From Epiperipatus broadwayi (lineage: Eukaryota > Onychophora > Udeonychophora > Euonychophora > Peripatidae): DNA of 64,000 nucleotides. Below, piece by piece: positions 1 through 12,066 of the stretch. The stretch spans positions 6,904,682 through 6,968,681 of the forward strand of contig JAQFVV010012398.1 of NCBI GenBank assembly GCA_028023455.1. Direction: 5' to 3'. Position numbers and translations under genes: made by a program. The notes under the pieces were generated by a model. The model saw only the letters and a program-made list of their open reading frames with translations. It ran no database searches and had not been told where the DNA came from. How positions within the stretch are numbered: the first letter of the stretch is position 1; the number at the start of each line of letters is the position of its first letter.

Positions 1-1639
1 ACTCTTGACACCTTTTTGACCTAATTTTATTTTGATTATAAGAATTTCAAAAACACTTGCATTATTTAATTGATTGAACTTGTACTGTAATTATTAAATT
101 GCCTGAATTTTTCTCTTGTTGATAAATCTTATATGAAATCTTTTTTAATTTAATTTAAATCTATTTCTTAACTGCATTGTTTTGCATTACATTCTTTGAT
201 AAGAGAATGTGTTAACATAATTTATATAATTTACCATTTTTTCTTAAATTTAAATATTTTTAACATTAAGTAATATTGCTTTATGATATGACATTTAATA
301 TTTTGACATTTGAATATGTATATTATTATTACACCTAATACCCATTTTTGTATTACTATATTTATCAATCCTTATAACTCTGAATCAATTCATAAGCATG
401 TGGAATATCCCCCCCCATGGGTGCCAGTGAGATGAATAAAACATTATTCATTTCAATAATAACAGTAACATATTAGTGAATAATTCCATTATGGATAGAT
501 GTTATCATATATAAGGGAATACATGTTAAGCAGAAAAGTAATATTGTGTATCAATTTTTTTGTGGAAATATGTTATCATATATAGGTGTATTACAGACAA
601 GCCTTGAGTATATTATAATAAATATTATTTTCTGTGCTGTAATTATACAGTCCAGTATATTTCAACATACATACATATAACATGTAATTTGTGTGTATAA
701 TAGTAATCTTATATAAATTAAGATCATAATATAAATAAAATTTTTAAAAAATAATAATTTTATTAATAATAAATTAAGAAAGCCCATTTACATATATATT
801 TACAGTTCTGTGCATATGTCCATTTATCCACAATTATGTTTCATCACAATTAAATATTTTCTTCAAAAATTTTCTTCAGTAATTTTTTAAAAATTCTAAT
901 GAAAACGTAGTCACAGTTTCATTCCAGCAAATACAGATTCACCAGTTATTTTAATAGTTTTAAGACTGTAACAGTTTTGCAATCTATTCAATTATTCCCT
1001 ACTTGCAGTAAGTAGCTTGGAAATATAAGTTCCAGATTCTCAGCTAAATTTTTCATAGAGACTTAAGTCTCTTTTAATGCAATATAAGACTGTCAATCTT
1101 AATATTCTTACAATTTATATTATTTAACCATAGATTTTAAGCTTTTTTATTTTAACCAAAAATTATCTCTTTTTTTAGTTACAATTTTAACTGTTTCAGG
1201 GATGCAAGTGACAGTCACTTGAATCTGCTTCTGAATTTTTATAATTTCTTTTATCAACAACTCTATCTTTTGAAAAAGTACAGATGATTTTTTATTTTTT
1301 CTCATTAAATCATTTTTTTCCCAATTACTAAAAATACTTTACAAGTTTTTTGTATTTATTTGTTCATTGTATTTTAGTACATTTTATTAAAGGTATGATA
1401 TGTACTATATTTATCTAAAACATTGTTTTTAAAAAGTTGCAAATTAAAATTTTGTATGAATGCTTTTTACCTCCAGCACTAAACTGCATTTAAATTACAT
1501 AAAAAATGTGTTTAAATAAATTCATATTTGATATTTAAAAACATCAAATTTACTGAAAAAAAAAATAGCGGTCACCCCACTGAGATTTGTAAAATTTATT
1601 AAGCTTGTAAATGTCAACATTTTTTTTTCATATGTCAAT
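1..1639. other. Gene-free AT-rich sequence
   Basis: I see no coding region, RNA gene or recognisable transposon here. The reading frames are short and of AT-driven composition, and there is a short C-run near 408-416. Confidence 0.6.
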
Positions 1640-1710
1640 GTGTTGGCCAGGAAATGAACCCGAGACAACTGCTTGTAAGGCAGCTGTGCTAACCACTCAG
1701 ACACCAATGC
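1640..1710 (-). pseudogene. tRNA-like relic, Val(UAC)-like anticodon
   Basis: Read on the minus strand, these 71 nt can be laid out as a tRNA. There is an acceptor stem with 5 of 7 pairs, an A-box-like GTCTGAGTGGTTAGCAC, and a four-pair anticodon stem CTGC/GCAG around the loop CTTACAA, giving anticodon UAC. The T arm reads CTCGGGTTCATTTCCTGG. The two acceptor mismatches and the isolated setting favour a tRNA pseudogene or the head of a tRNA-derived SINE over a working gene. No SINE body could be delimited around it. Confidence 0.5.
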
Positions 1711-1969
1711 TTGTTTGTTTTTTTTTTGTTTACCTTTTTTCTTTGTTTATATTATTTTTGGTTAGCCTATAATTGAAGTCACTTACAGTGATAGAATTTT
1801 AGAATGAATTTAATGTATTAACCAGATGAAAGTAGGATGCTCTTAATTACATATACATTATAGCTATGCTAGGTTCATGATTATATTACATATATATTGT
1901 AAAGATTGGAAGGTTCCTTCCATAATATCGGTTATAGTATTTTTTTTTTCAAAATAAAAGACAAATATA

Positions 1970-3918
1970 TGTCACACCCATTTCAATTTAGCCTGTGGCT
2001 AAAGTTGAATAATGTGCATAAAATGAAAATACAGAAAAAAATCATCACACTTTCTTATATAGAAAAGGAAGCTGTAGGGTACCCAAGTTTAAACCCTACA
2101 GGGTCAAGTTTCCACAAGCCTATGACAGAAAGAGAGTGGGGTAAATATTTGTGCTGTTTGTTTGTTTGGGTTGATATAACTCCCAAAAATAGTCCAGACC
2201 TTAAATTATTCAATAGATATTTTAAGAGTAAGATTATAACATATAGACAATTGTCTGTGGACACAAACTATTCAGTTTGTCATTTTCATATTTTTGAATA
2301 TTAACTTTCTTCAAAATTAATCTACACTTGCTAAATTCTGCTACTTTTCTTTTCTATTTCTATTTTCTTTCTATGGTGATAATTTAAATTTAATAGTTCT
2401 AATAATTTAATTTTGAATATTGAATTATATTTTGTGGAAAGCATTCAGATTATTTTAATAGGCCAGTTTTCTTTTCTGAATGATTTGGATGACAGAGTGT
2501 GTGCTGTATATTACATAAATGAGTTTATAGTTACACATATAGTAAAAGAAAATTCTGTTAAAATCTTTTTTTGAAGGAGAAAAATGTGTAAAAAATTGTA
2601 TTAATTAAACTCACAGGTTAAAATTTTAGCTAACATTTATGACTGAATGTATGTAAATCAGAGATATTTAGAGAAAGTAATTAAAATTTATGTTAGATTT
2701 TGGATCAAGGTATGAAAACATTTCCTTCCAGACTGGATTAATTATCAGCAAAGTTTTTAGTTTGGATTTTATATTTTTTTACCAACAGTAAATTTGAAAC
2801 AGCTGATCAGTTTTAAATTAGACTGATTAATTAACAAAAATCAGGTGTCTGGATTTTCTTACTGACTGTAAATTTGAAGCAGATGACCAATTTTAATCAA
2901 ATGATTTTACTAATAAAAATCAGGTTTTTCTATCTGATTTGTCTTTAACAGACTGTGATATAAATAGGCTGAAGATCACTTAGAGAAATAGACAGATTAA
3001 ATATTGAAACTGCCAAAAGGACAAATTAAATTCTGAAAAAAAAATTGAATTACTTTCATTTTTATATATAATTTTGTTTGGAGGATTTCAGAACCAATAG
3101 CATGCTAAAATATTTATGTTCCGTCTGTGTGGCCATCCATCCAGCCATCAAACAATGCACATGTGTAAAGATCTGAATCAAAAGTATTTCACATCTAGTG
3201 ACTGATTGGAAGTGACTGACTGTTCATTCTTTTTTCAAATAAAAGAAACATTCACCTGCATTTGAAAGCTAAATGAAAATAAATAATCTACTGAAAAGTG
3301 TTAAACCATGCTAGTTCAGTTATGCCAGTGACTGAGTTTAAACCCCAGCAAAGTTTATAAATATGAAAACAACAGATACCTTTAATCTATTAAAAGAATT
3401 ATGCTGAACAGGAAAAGAAGAAACAGTTCCAGTGCCAAATGGTTCCTAAGTAAGCAAGAAACTTTATTATCATCATCACCATAAAAGAATTACAAACCTC
3501 AAGTAAAAAAAAGAAAAATACAGTTCCAGTGAACTGCAGAAATTGGTCATATATGTGTGTTACAGATTAGTGTATGTGTTTGCTGCAAGATTTATAGACA
3601 CTTACCAAGCTGAGTTTGAACTCTTGGAAGCCTCAAGAAAATAAAAGGACTGGTAATATGAATTTTAATTATATATTTTCCTTTTTATGATATTAGGGAT
3701 TATTAGCAAAATTTTTAATAACAATTTTTTTTATCTCTTATTATCTCGGAATTTTAAAAAACCAAAATTGAGTAAAACTAAGAATTTCAGTAATAATAGC
3801 TATAAGCTTTATGAATGATTTTAAAATTATTATACCCACTTATTGATAAATTTTATTTTATAAAGGGTATTATTGTATATTAATTTAAATTTATGAAATG
3901 TTGTCAATATACAAAAGA

Positions 3919-3988
<70 letters not shown>

Positions 3989-5326
3989 TAATAATATGTT
4001 ATTTATAATGGGGATCAACACACATACACAGTAATATAATCATACTTGCCACATGTATAATTGGGATGAATGTTGGGAGTAATAGAAATATAGCATTAGA
4101 GAGGTTGGATTATGATTTTTGAAATAATAATTAGTGACCTCACTAGCTTAGAAGGAGAGATAAGTAATTTAAAACTTGTTCTTAAATGTTTTACTTCTCA
4201 ATCTAACTAACATTTTTCTAATTAATCATTTTACTTTATATCATAAAAAGATTTATAAGGTTATAAGAGTATGTGTGGACAAAGAGTGTTTTTTTTATAA
4301 AATATTTTTCTTGTGGATAGAAAATTCTAGTAATTTATTATCCAAATTGATGGACATAATACTATGAGAAACATTGGATACTTTCATTAATGGGAAAGAG
4401 GAAAGAATTTAATATTAATATTATGATTTCCATATAAATAATCATAATTGTTAGTCATATAAATTTTCATTTCTATCTTTAAATAGTATGTATATTTTGG
4501 TAGTCCAGTAATAAATGCTAACTTGTTTTATTAAAAGAGGTGTTTATCTTTATTAATAGTATTCTATTCATTGCTTTATTAATTATGATCAGTCGTCATC
4601 ATTGAATATTAAGGGTTAAGTTCTAATTTAGATATACTAAAGTTAGGCAATAATTATGAATTTATGAAAGTTAAATTTTATGTTAGGCATTAATTCTAAA
4701 GCTGTGGTTGGAAGTACCATCATCATCATCATCATCATGTTTTAAATTAATGGTCTAGATAAATATGTTTAATGGCCATAGATAAATAATGATTTTCACT
4801 GTATTTGGTTATCATTTGTGAGTCATTATAAGATGATCACCACCATTCCATTATCTACATCATTCAAGGATGAGTGAATTGCCATCATAAATTGATAGTG
4901 TTTAATATGAATTAGTAAAACTTATGAAAATGTTAAAATGCATTTATAAGATTAAAATCTAAGTGATAATATTGGTCTAATGGGTTTTATACTCACCACT
5001 AAAGCATAAGGATGTTTTGTGTTTTCCTTAATGTTAGTGCAAATGTGATATGGGTTTAAAATAAAAAATCCTACATTTTGTTATAAATAAAGTATCAAAA
5101 AGGTACAAACCCAGTATTTTGAAATAATAGAATATAACTTTGTCTAGGTTCAGATAACCTAGTGGTGCCCTGATAGACTACATTCACTCCATATTCACTT
5201 ATTATTAACTTAGATATTTACTTAATAAAACTAAGAGGTAAAAAGTGGGTAAAAATATTGTTGGATTTGTTTTAAAATATTTTGATTAAATGTACTCACC
5301 CACTTGATGTTATTTTATAAGTTACA
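1970..5326 (+). mobile_element. Ancient ~3.36 kb LTR (same family as 19-30 kb)
   Basis: This stretch aligns nearly end to end with the reverse complement of the LTRs at 19068-22652 and 26436-29945, at clearly lower identity. Anchors include the start TGTCACACCCATTTCAATTT (TGTGCCATTACAATTT in the young copies), the AAACCCTACA segment near 2090, GTGACTGAGTTTAAACCCC near 3332, AAAGCTGTGGTTGG near 4698 and CTTTGTCTAGGTTCAG near 5140. It ends AAGTTACA followed by ATGGAGGG. The young 5' LTR also ends AAGTTACA, followed by ATGGATGCCC. The conserved downstream TGG suggests a 5' LTR with a primer-binding site, not a solo LTR. A (TTA)n array expanded inside it. No protein is encoded by the LTR, so frames within it are spurious. 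Confidence 0.85.
3919..3989. repeat. (TTA)n microsatellite
   Basis: About 23 perfect TTA units lie inside the ancient LTR, at the place where the young LTRs carry a short CATTATTATTTTG. The expansion therefore arose after insertion. On the minus strand it makes a meaningless poly-Asn frame. Confidence 0.95.
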
Positions 5327-8235
5327 ATGGAGGGTACTATTGGATTTATATATTTTAAGATATTTATATTATTTAGTAATGATATTTTAATTCCATTACA
5401 GTAGTATTATTTCTGTTACAGTGGTACTTGTTTCTGGTACAGGGGCTGCCCAAATAGGCTAGATGCCTGAAATGAGTTTATTATATTATTTTGCCATCTT
5501 GGAGTTTATTTATATATATATATCTCATCATCATTTTCCCCTCAAGACACTATATTTATATTTTAAGGTCTAGTATTTATTTAGTTACTATATATATATA
5601 TATTATAATGATCCAAATGAAAGTGAAGATCGAATCTAACCACAGTCTATGAAATCTGCACTACAGGGGTGCCATCTAGGCATTTGAGCCTAGAAAAATT
5701 TATAAAATAGGCAGATACACACTGTTAAGATTCCACTTTATTTAAATATTTAGACCGTTAGCCCATTGTCACTAGCTCATGGAGACGCAGAGATAAGAAA
5801 TAACTTGTTTAGTTTGTATATATAAAAAAATAAAAGCCACTGCCAGTAATTAACAAACAAACATTTATTAACGCACGTATAAATAAATTTTGAGGAATAC
5901 ATTTAACATTTTATATTAACTTTTAATTTTAAATAGATTGCAATAATGTTTAATATTTATTTAGTGGATCGAGTATGAATAGACTACATAGATCTGCATT
6001 TGAAAAGAAAATATTCTTTCCTTTATTTAACCGTAGGCCAAAAGTTCGCAGTCAAACTGGCGTCAATCCATCTGATACATTTATGTATTCAATGTAGCAT
6101 GAAAATACAACAGCACATATATACTATACTGCCAGGACTGGACACCTGAACAGTCTAGTTAGAGAAGACATTGACTCTTGACCAATACAGGAATGTTACA
6201 TCTGTATGGCAAGAACAATAAAATAAAAACTCCATAGAAAGGGACCACGGTCCTTTTTGCCAACTTACAATCCCATCCATAGGCAAAGGGTTGGTGTGGC
6301 AAATACATCGATTTTGCACATAGAGAAACTCATACTACATCTACTAATTACACAAATATATCCAATCCATTGACCTAATTCAACTACAAAATGAATAACC
6401 TAAGATTACCCTCCCTTAATATAATTTTACAAAACTATATAGCCATTCATGCCCAACTTAAATTTAACATTTAAATACATTCGCACAGATGAATTTTATA
6501 AAATTTGTTTTATAATGTTGAGTATAGATTGGCTGCATAGATTCCACAGTTAAAAACATTTCAAAATAAACACAACTGATCAAAATACAAAGTCATCGAT
6601 AATGTCAATTGCCGAGGGAATACAAGAAACCCAATGGCATTCATCATAAGATGTCACATTGATATCGATGACCTATATATTCTAATCGAATGTGAAAACC
6701 ACAACATAATCAACCGCTAACGAATCCATGCAGCATACATACCCAACTTAAACTTTCTCATTTAAAATTTAAACAATAAATATTAATACAAATAAAATAA
6801 TAAAATGGAAATGATTTTTTAGCGAACAAATATGTAAAAATTAAACATTTATAATTAATTTGAAACATAAGTCAGAGAAAAGTTTTTTTTAAAAAAATTT
6901 AGATTAACTGATCAAATCTTTAAAGTTCTTAATTACTTCAGATTTTAAAATCGTTCAGTTCAATTGCTTATGGTAGAAGAGTCCAGGTTCCTGTTGGCAA
7001 TTCCCATGGAGACTTTCATGGAAGACCGGACTGATATTCTGGAAGTAGCATTAGCTGGTTCCATTCTGGTATCACAGTCTTTTCATTTTTAAAATAAGTG
7101 AGAGAGAACGACAAGTGCGTCTTATTATTCGTCTCACCAAATCAAGCTGGAAAAACTCAGGAACTCAATTTTTTTTTTTTATAGTAAATCTCCAGATTGA
7201 ATGAACAAAGACGTCACTAATCCAAATTTTCATTAAGGTCCAAGAGGCTTGGTGCTTTCATTGGTCAAGCTAAATTCTCTTTATTCTCTTATCTATTTTT
7301 CATCAGATTTTTTTAATTACACAATAGGCCCAAGGGCTAACTTGCTTTTCAATTAATCTATAAACCATCATTTCTATTTACAAAAATATCTTATCTTTAA
7401 ATCTTGTACTTTTTTTATAACAAAGTACGTTCAAATATTTTTATTTATTAAAAAAAAATATTTTTAAAGTTTTGCATCCGTGCGAATATATATACGTTTA
7501 ACAAACATTTTAATTTTAGCGTTTAGGTTTTTTAATACATTTATTTGTGAACTTAAAAGTTTTTATTTCAAATTAATGTAACAGCAAATTTATATATCAT
7601 TACAATATATATTATAGATTTGATAATTTATAAAACAGTGAAATTTAAACCTTGAGACAAGAAAATGTTGCATTTTTTTCCTTTGTTTATAATCTTTGTT
7701 TGATTTTGATACAATTTTTGTTTTGCTGTTATTATTATTTATTTCTTGTTTATTCACCTTCTTTTATGGTAAATATGCTTTTTCATGATTCTAAAATTTG
7801 TCAATGGTGGTGATAATATAATGAAGGGATAAAGAAACTACATGCATCAGTAAGAATTTTAATTTATATTTAAAAATATTTATGTTTAAAAATATTAATA
7901 TTTAAATTATTAATATTTAAAAATTTTAAAATATATTTACATTATAAATTTATTTGTTTACTTATATATCATAAACTGTCATGTTTACACAGAACATATA
8001 TATATTAACCACTGTAAAATATTTTTTTTGAAGATTAATACTTTTGCTAACAATAAAGTTTAAGCCAGTATCTGGAGAAAGGATAGGCTAAATGCCATAG
8101 TAACCAGGAAACTATTATTGATGATCACCATTAGAAGAAAAATAACAAATTTGATCAATTCTTTCAATTTTTTTTTACCTGACATAATTGCAAAATTTTA
8201 TCTGGGTTATATTAAAGAATGATAAAGTAGAAGAA
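5327..8235. other. Unassigned sequence after the ancient LTR
   Basis: This should begin with the interior of the element whose LTR ends at 5326, but no gag or pol similarity is visible. Two similar ~40-bp stretches occur at 6441-6484 and 6732-6775, sharing CCCAACTTAAA. The stretch 5640-7560 is slightly richer in GC and reads differently from its surroundings, so it may be another insertion. I cannot name it. Confidence 0.4.
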
Positions 8236-8760
8236 AAGTTGCTCTCTGGGGAATTTAATTCCTCCTGCCTAATCCTTTTTGATAATTACCATCTGTAGGA
8301 TAAAAAAAAAATCATCAACAGGCATGCCTTTGAAGAGAAACCACTACGAAAATGAATAGCTATTCTTATTTAGGAAATCAATTTAAGAATGATCTAAAAA
8401 CATTTGAAATGATTATAACATCTTCCATTGATTCATCTTGACTTTTCAAGAAAAATAAACTTCATATAGTTTTAATTTCACGAGTTCACCATTAGAGGTC
8501 ATCTGACACAATGATTCAATCTATGCAAGGATAAATAATGGAATGTCAAAAAACTGTTGATTTTTAAAAGAAAGTATGAAAAAAGGAGAGATATTAAATG
8601 GTTAGTAATTGATCTGATTTTTTTTTTTTTTTTAAATTAAAGAGTACACATTTGATATTAATTTTTGATTTCTCAAGAAAAAAATAATAAATTTCGTATC
8701 TTTCTTATTATTAATTTTTGTTGTTTTAATCAATATACATTATGTATATATGCTATATAC
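8236..8760 (+). mobile_element. Left copy of diverged direct repeat (putative LTR part)
   Basis: This copy matches 11657-12066 in the same orientation. Shared blocks are AAGTTGCTC, CATCTTCCATTG, TTCATCTTGAC, TCATCTGACA, ATTTTTGATTTCTCAAGA and the end CATTATGTATATATGCTATA. The left copy has an extra ~80 bp near 8290-8370. A gag-like coiled-coil region lies between the two copies, so the pair may be LTR segments of an old retrotransposon. The true LTR ends were not found. Confidence 0.55.
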
Positions 8761-10650
8761 ATAAAACACAATGAATGTTTTATTTGAATTTATTATTGTT
8801 TGTTTCCATGGGGATCATTTATATGTATATACATAACATATTATTATTAAAATTTATTTATTTTTCCTTTAGTAAATAATTATTGCTTCATCATAAATTG
8901 CATTTGAAAGGTAGACCATTATATCGATAATTTTTTATATGTGTTGATTTCTTTATATATGAGACCAGGAGTCCCTTCCTTTTTTTATTCATGAACGTTT
9001 AGTATAAACAACTATGTATTAGAAGTAGTATAGTTTAGTAATAAGCTCTTATTAAATTCTCAGATATATTTGTGATATAGTTGAATATATTATATTAATT
9101 CTTTGGCCATAATTGAAGACATCTTATAAAGGATCAATCCAAGAGATTTCCATTTCCATTTTAAAAGAGAAATGCATTTTTTTAAACAAATGTAAACCAA
9201 TTTAACGCAAAATAAGAAGAATGTTGATATTTTTTTGATTGAAAAGTTAATGTGATCCTACCTTGAAAAGCATATATGTGATTTTGAACTATACTATTTT
9301 AATATAAAATATTATTATTTATCTATTATTGCATTTTCTTTATGTTTCAAAGCAAATGGTCCTCACTCAGGTACAAAAGTCACTCAATAGATATTGTTAA
9401 TAAATGTTGTGAATATGAATGATATTGAAGTCTAGTGGACACATAAAAGAAATAGATATTATTCATTGTTGTTAGATTATTCTTATTGCCATTTTAAAAG
9501 AAGAATAAATATAAATTAGAATAAAAGGTATACCATTTGTTTTACTTAACATGACTTTGCAATTTATTTAAATTTTTTTATCATTTACCAGAACTTGGGG
9601 TCAGTATATAATATTTGATAATGTCAATTTAATTATTTTTTTTAAAAAAACATTTAAATGCTAATGACTACTTGCATAAATACTAACAAGTTGCTACATT
9701 GTTTAACATTGTATTTTAAAAATATTAATAAATTATTTATAGTTAGTCATTTCCAAATATACATTAGATTCAATAAAATAATTCCCTTTGTATCTATTTT
9801 GTATTTTGGTGAGTAAAGTCTCACTAGCCCAACAATATACTAACTGTTAATAAATTTGGTCATATAATTGGGAATTTCCGGTTCTCTATTTATTTATTGT
9901 GTAAGCAAAAGCACTAACTTATGTATTCTCTCTCTTATTGCAATTTATACTTTATCAATTTGAAGGATGGGTTTCTTTATTTTTTATATTATTACCATTT
10001 TGAATGTGGTAATTCATGGGACATGCTAAAATCTTTCTTTACCATCTCTTTGTAACTATGCATATCATTACATTTTGGCATGACCAATTAGAGATCCATA
10101 AGGTGAACAGTTAGCTGAAATTAAGCTCATAAGTTTTGAGAAGGTGTAGAAGTATTTTTTCTTGATTGGTACTAAGATTATTCTGATAATAGTGAGTTAA
10201 TATACAGTAGATCCAGAATTAATGTTTAAATTACAAAGTCAATAGATGATCATCATTCCTTCCTATATAGGGAAAGTAAATTATATTGTTATATACATTC
10301 AGCTTGCCTAAATATGGGCTTACATAGCTTGTATAGATGCTTATTTCCATGATATATTGCTATCACAATTTGTTGCTTTTAATCTTGAATATCAACATTT
10401 TAAATCTCAGTATTGATGAGTGCAAAAGCATTATTATATATTGTGTGACCTGATAAGTGATTCATGTGATTTGAAGTGTCAATAAAGTAATTTTATTTTT
10501 GATGTGTGTTTGTACCAGTAATGTTTGGATAATGTTTTATATTAATAAAGAAAAATGTGACATTATTGAAGTAAATACTAAAACAATTTTTTTAAGGATT
10601 AGAATCTTTTTTATTTTATGTATATTCTGTGAGCTGATTTTTTTTTGGGA
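8761..10650. other. No recognisable gene
   Basis: This may be the remainder of the left LTR of the element at 8.2-12.1 kb. The block GGGGATCATTTATATG near 8811 weakly resembles the 3.36-kb LTR family around 4010. No coding signal is visible. Confidence 0.35.
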
Positions 10651-10689
10651 TATAGACAGGGAGTGACAAACCTCAGGTAGTAGGTAAGT

Positions 10690-11640
10690 AAGTTCAAAAA
10701 TTTTCTTTTTTCCCATATCTAGATGGGTAATATATTAACTTTAGTATAAGTCATATGGATAATACTAATGAAATGTTGGGTGGGTCTAACAGTAGTTTGC
10801 TTGACATGATAAATATGATAAAAGAAATGAAAAATGAATTCTGCTAAATTAAAAGCCAACTCTACTGAATTGAAGGCAATAAATGCCAAAATAGATATTA
10901 ATTCTGCAAAGATATATGAATAGTTCTACTGAATTGAAGACAAAAATAGATAACAAAGCCAGATAATTAGAGACCAAGTTTGCAGAAGAATTAAAAGGGT
11001 GTAGGGAAGAAATAATGTCCACTAGGGAAGTCTAGAAATGAAGCTGTTTCTCTGAGGGCAAAGTTTGATGAATCTAAAAAGGAAATGAGAGAGGAAACTC
11101 AAAAGATATTGATAAAATTTGAAAAATCTAAAAAAAATTGCTGAAATTTGCAGAAACAAATTGTTGAGGATAATAAGGCCTTAAGGAAAAAATTTCAAAC
11201 TTTTAAGTATGAGACAAATGCTTTTTGCAGACTGTACATTTTTAATGCAGGCTGAAGTTAAAACTGCTATCAACCTCCAAAAAAAAAAGAACTTCTTTAA
11301 CTTAATAAAGAATACTGTAAGCAAGTAATCCAATATGATAATTATGATAGAGGGCATGAGATGTATGAAAGATGGATGTTGTCACTAGCACAATCTTCAG
11401 TTGTTTTTTAGAGATAGACACCATGTTGGAAGATGTTCATTTGAAATTAGGGCAGATTAGTGAGTATGCAGAACTTGATGAAACTGATATTCTTGAAAAA
11501 TATAAGTATGAGATGCAGGAAGATGTTATAAGTTTATGCGTTCAGTTTGAAGGGTTAAAGTTAGTAGTGTAAATGAAAAGTGATCACATCACAAATTTAG
11601 AAAATCAAATGCAAAAGTTTAGATTGAAAGGAGATCAGAG
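10690..11640 (+). pseudogene. Decayed coiled-coil gag-like region
   Basis: The + strand encodes, in several broken frames, charged helical protein rich in Lys, Glu, Leu and Asn, for example KLKANSTELKAINAKID near 10845-10895 and AKFDESKKEMREETQK near 11060-11107. The longest clean frame, 11372-11572, continues the style with LEKYKYEMQEDV. Composition and heptad spacing resemble the N-terminal coiled coil of the better-preserved gag at 23-25 kb. Several stops and frameshifts rule out a working gene. The repeats at 8236-8760 and 11657-12066 flank it. The assignment as gag rests on this resemblance and context, because no capsid motif is seen. Confidence 0.45.
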
Positions 11641-11656
11641 ATTCTATTGATGCCAT

Positions 11657-12066
11657 AAGTTGCTCACTGAGGGATTTTATTTCCCCTGTTTTCCAATAAA
11701 GAATTATCTAAAAACCATCTGAAATAATTGTGTCATCTTCCATTGCTTCATCTTGACATCATGAGGATAAAAGACACTTCAAGAAAATCAACTTTGAATA
11801 GTTTTAAATTCAAGTATTCACCTTTAGAAGTCATCTGACATATTGATTTAATCCATGCAAGCATAAATAATGGCATTTCAACTATAAAAAATAAGAGATC
11901 TTAAATGGAAATTGATCTGATCCTTTTCTTTTTTTGAATTAAAATGTACAAATTTGATTTTAATTTTTGATTTCTCAAGAGAAATTAGTAATACATTATG
12001 CATCATTTATCATTATTATTATTTTTTATTGTTTTAATCTATATACATTATGTATATATGCTATAT
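11657..12066 (+). mobile_element. Right copy of diverged direct repeat (putative LTR part)
   Basis: This is the partner of 8236-8760. Similarity stops abruptly after GCTATATAG, where the sequence changes to TGTCAAGACG. The right side is therefore truncated or replaced by another insertion. Confidence 0.5.

Noticed and set aside
1906-2304. 132-codon + strand frame as a gene
   Set aside because: It crosses the LTR boundary at 1970 and its product is not preserved in the younger LTR copies.
3830-4021. Poly-Asn protein frame
   Set aside because: It is a translation of the (TTA)n microsatellite inside an LTR.
4718-4740. (ATC)n run as a CRISPR-like or regulatory repeat
   Set aside because: It is a short triplet microsatellite within the LTR, with no spacer structure.
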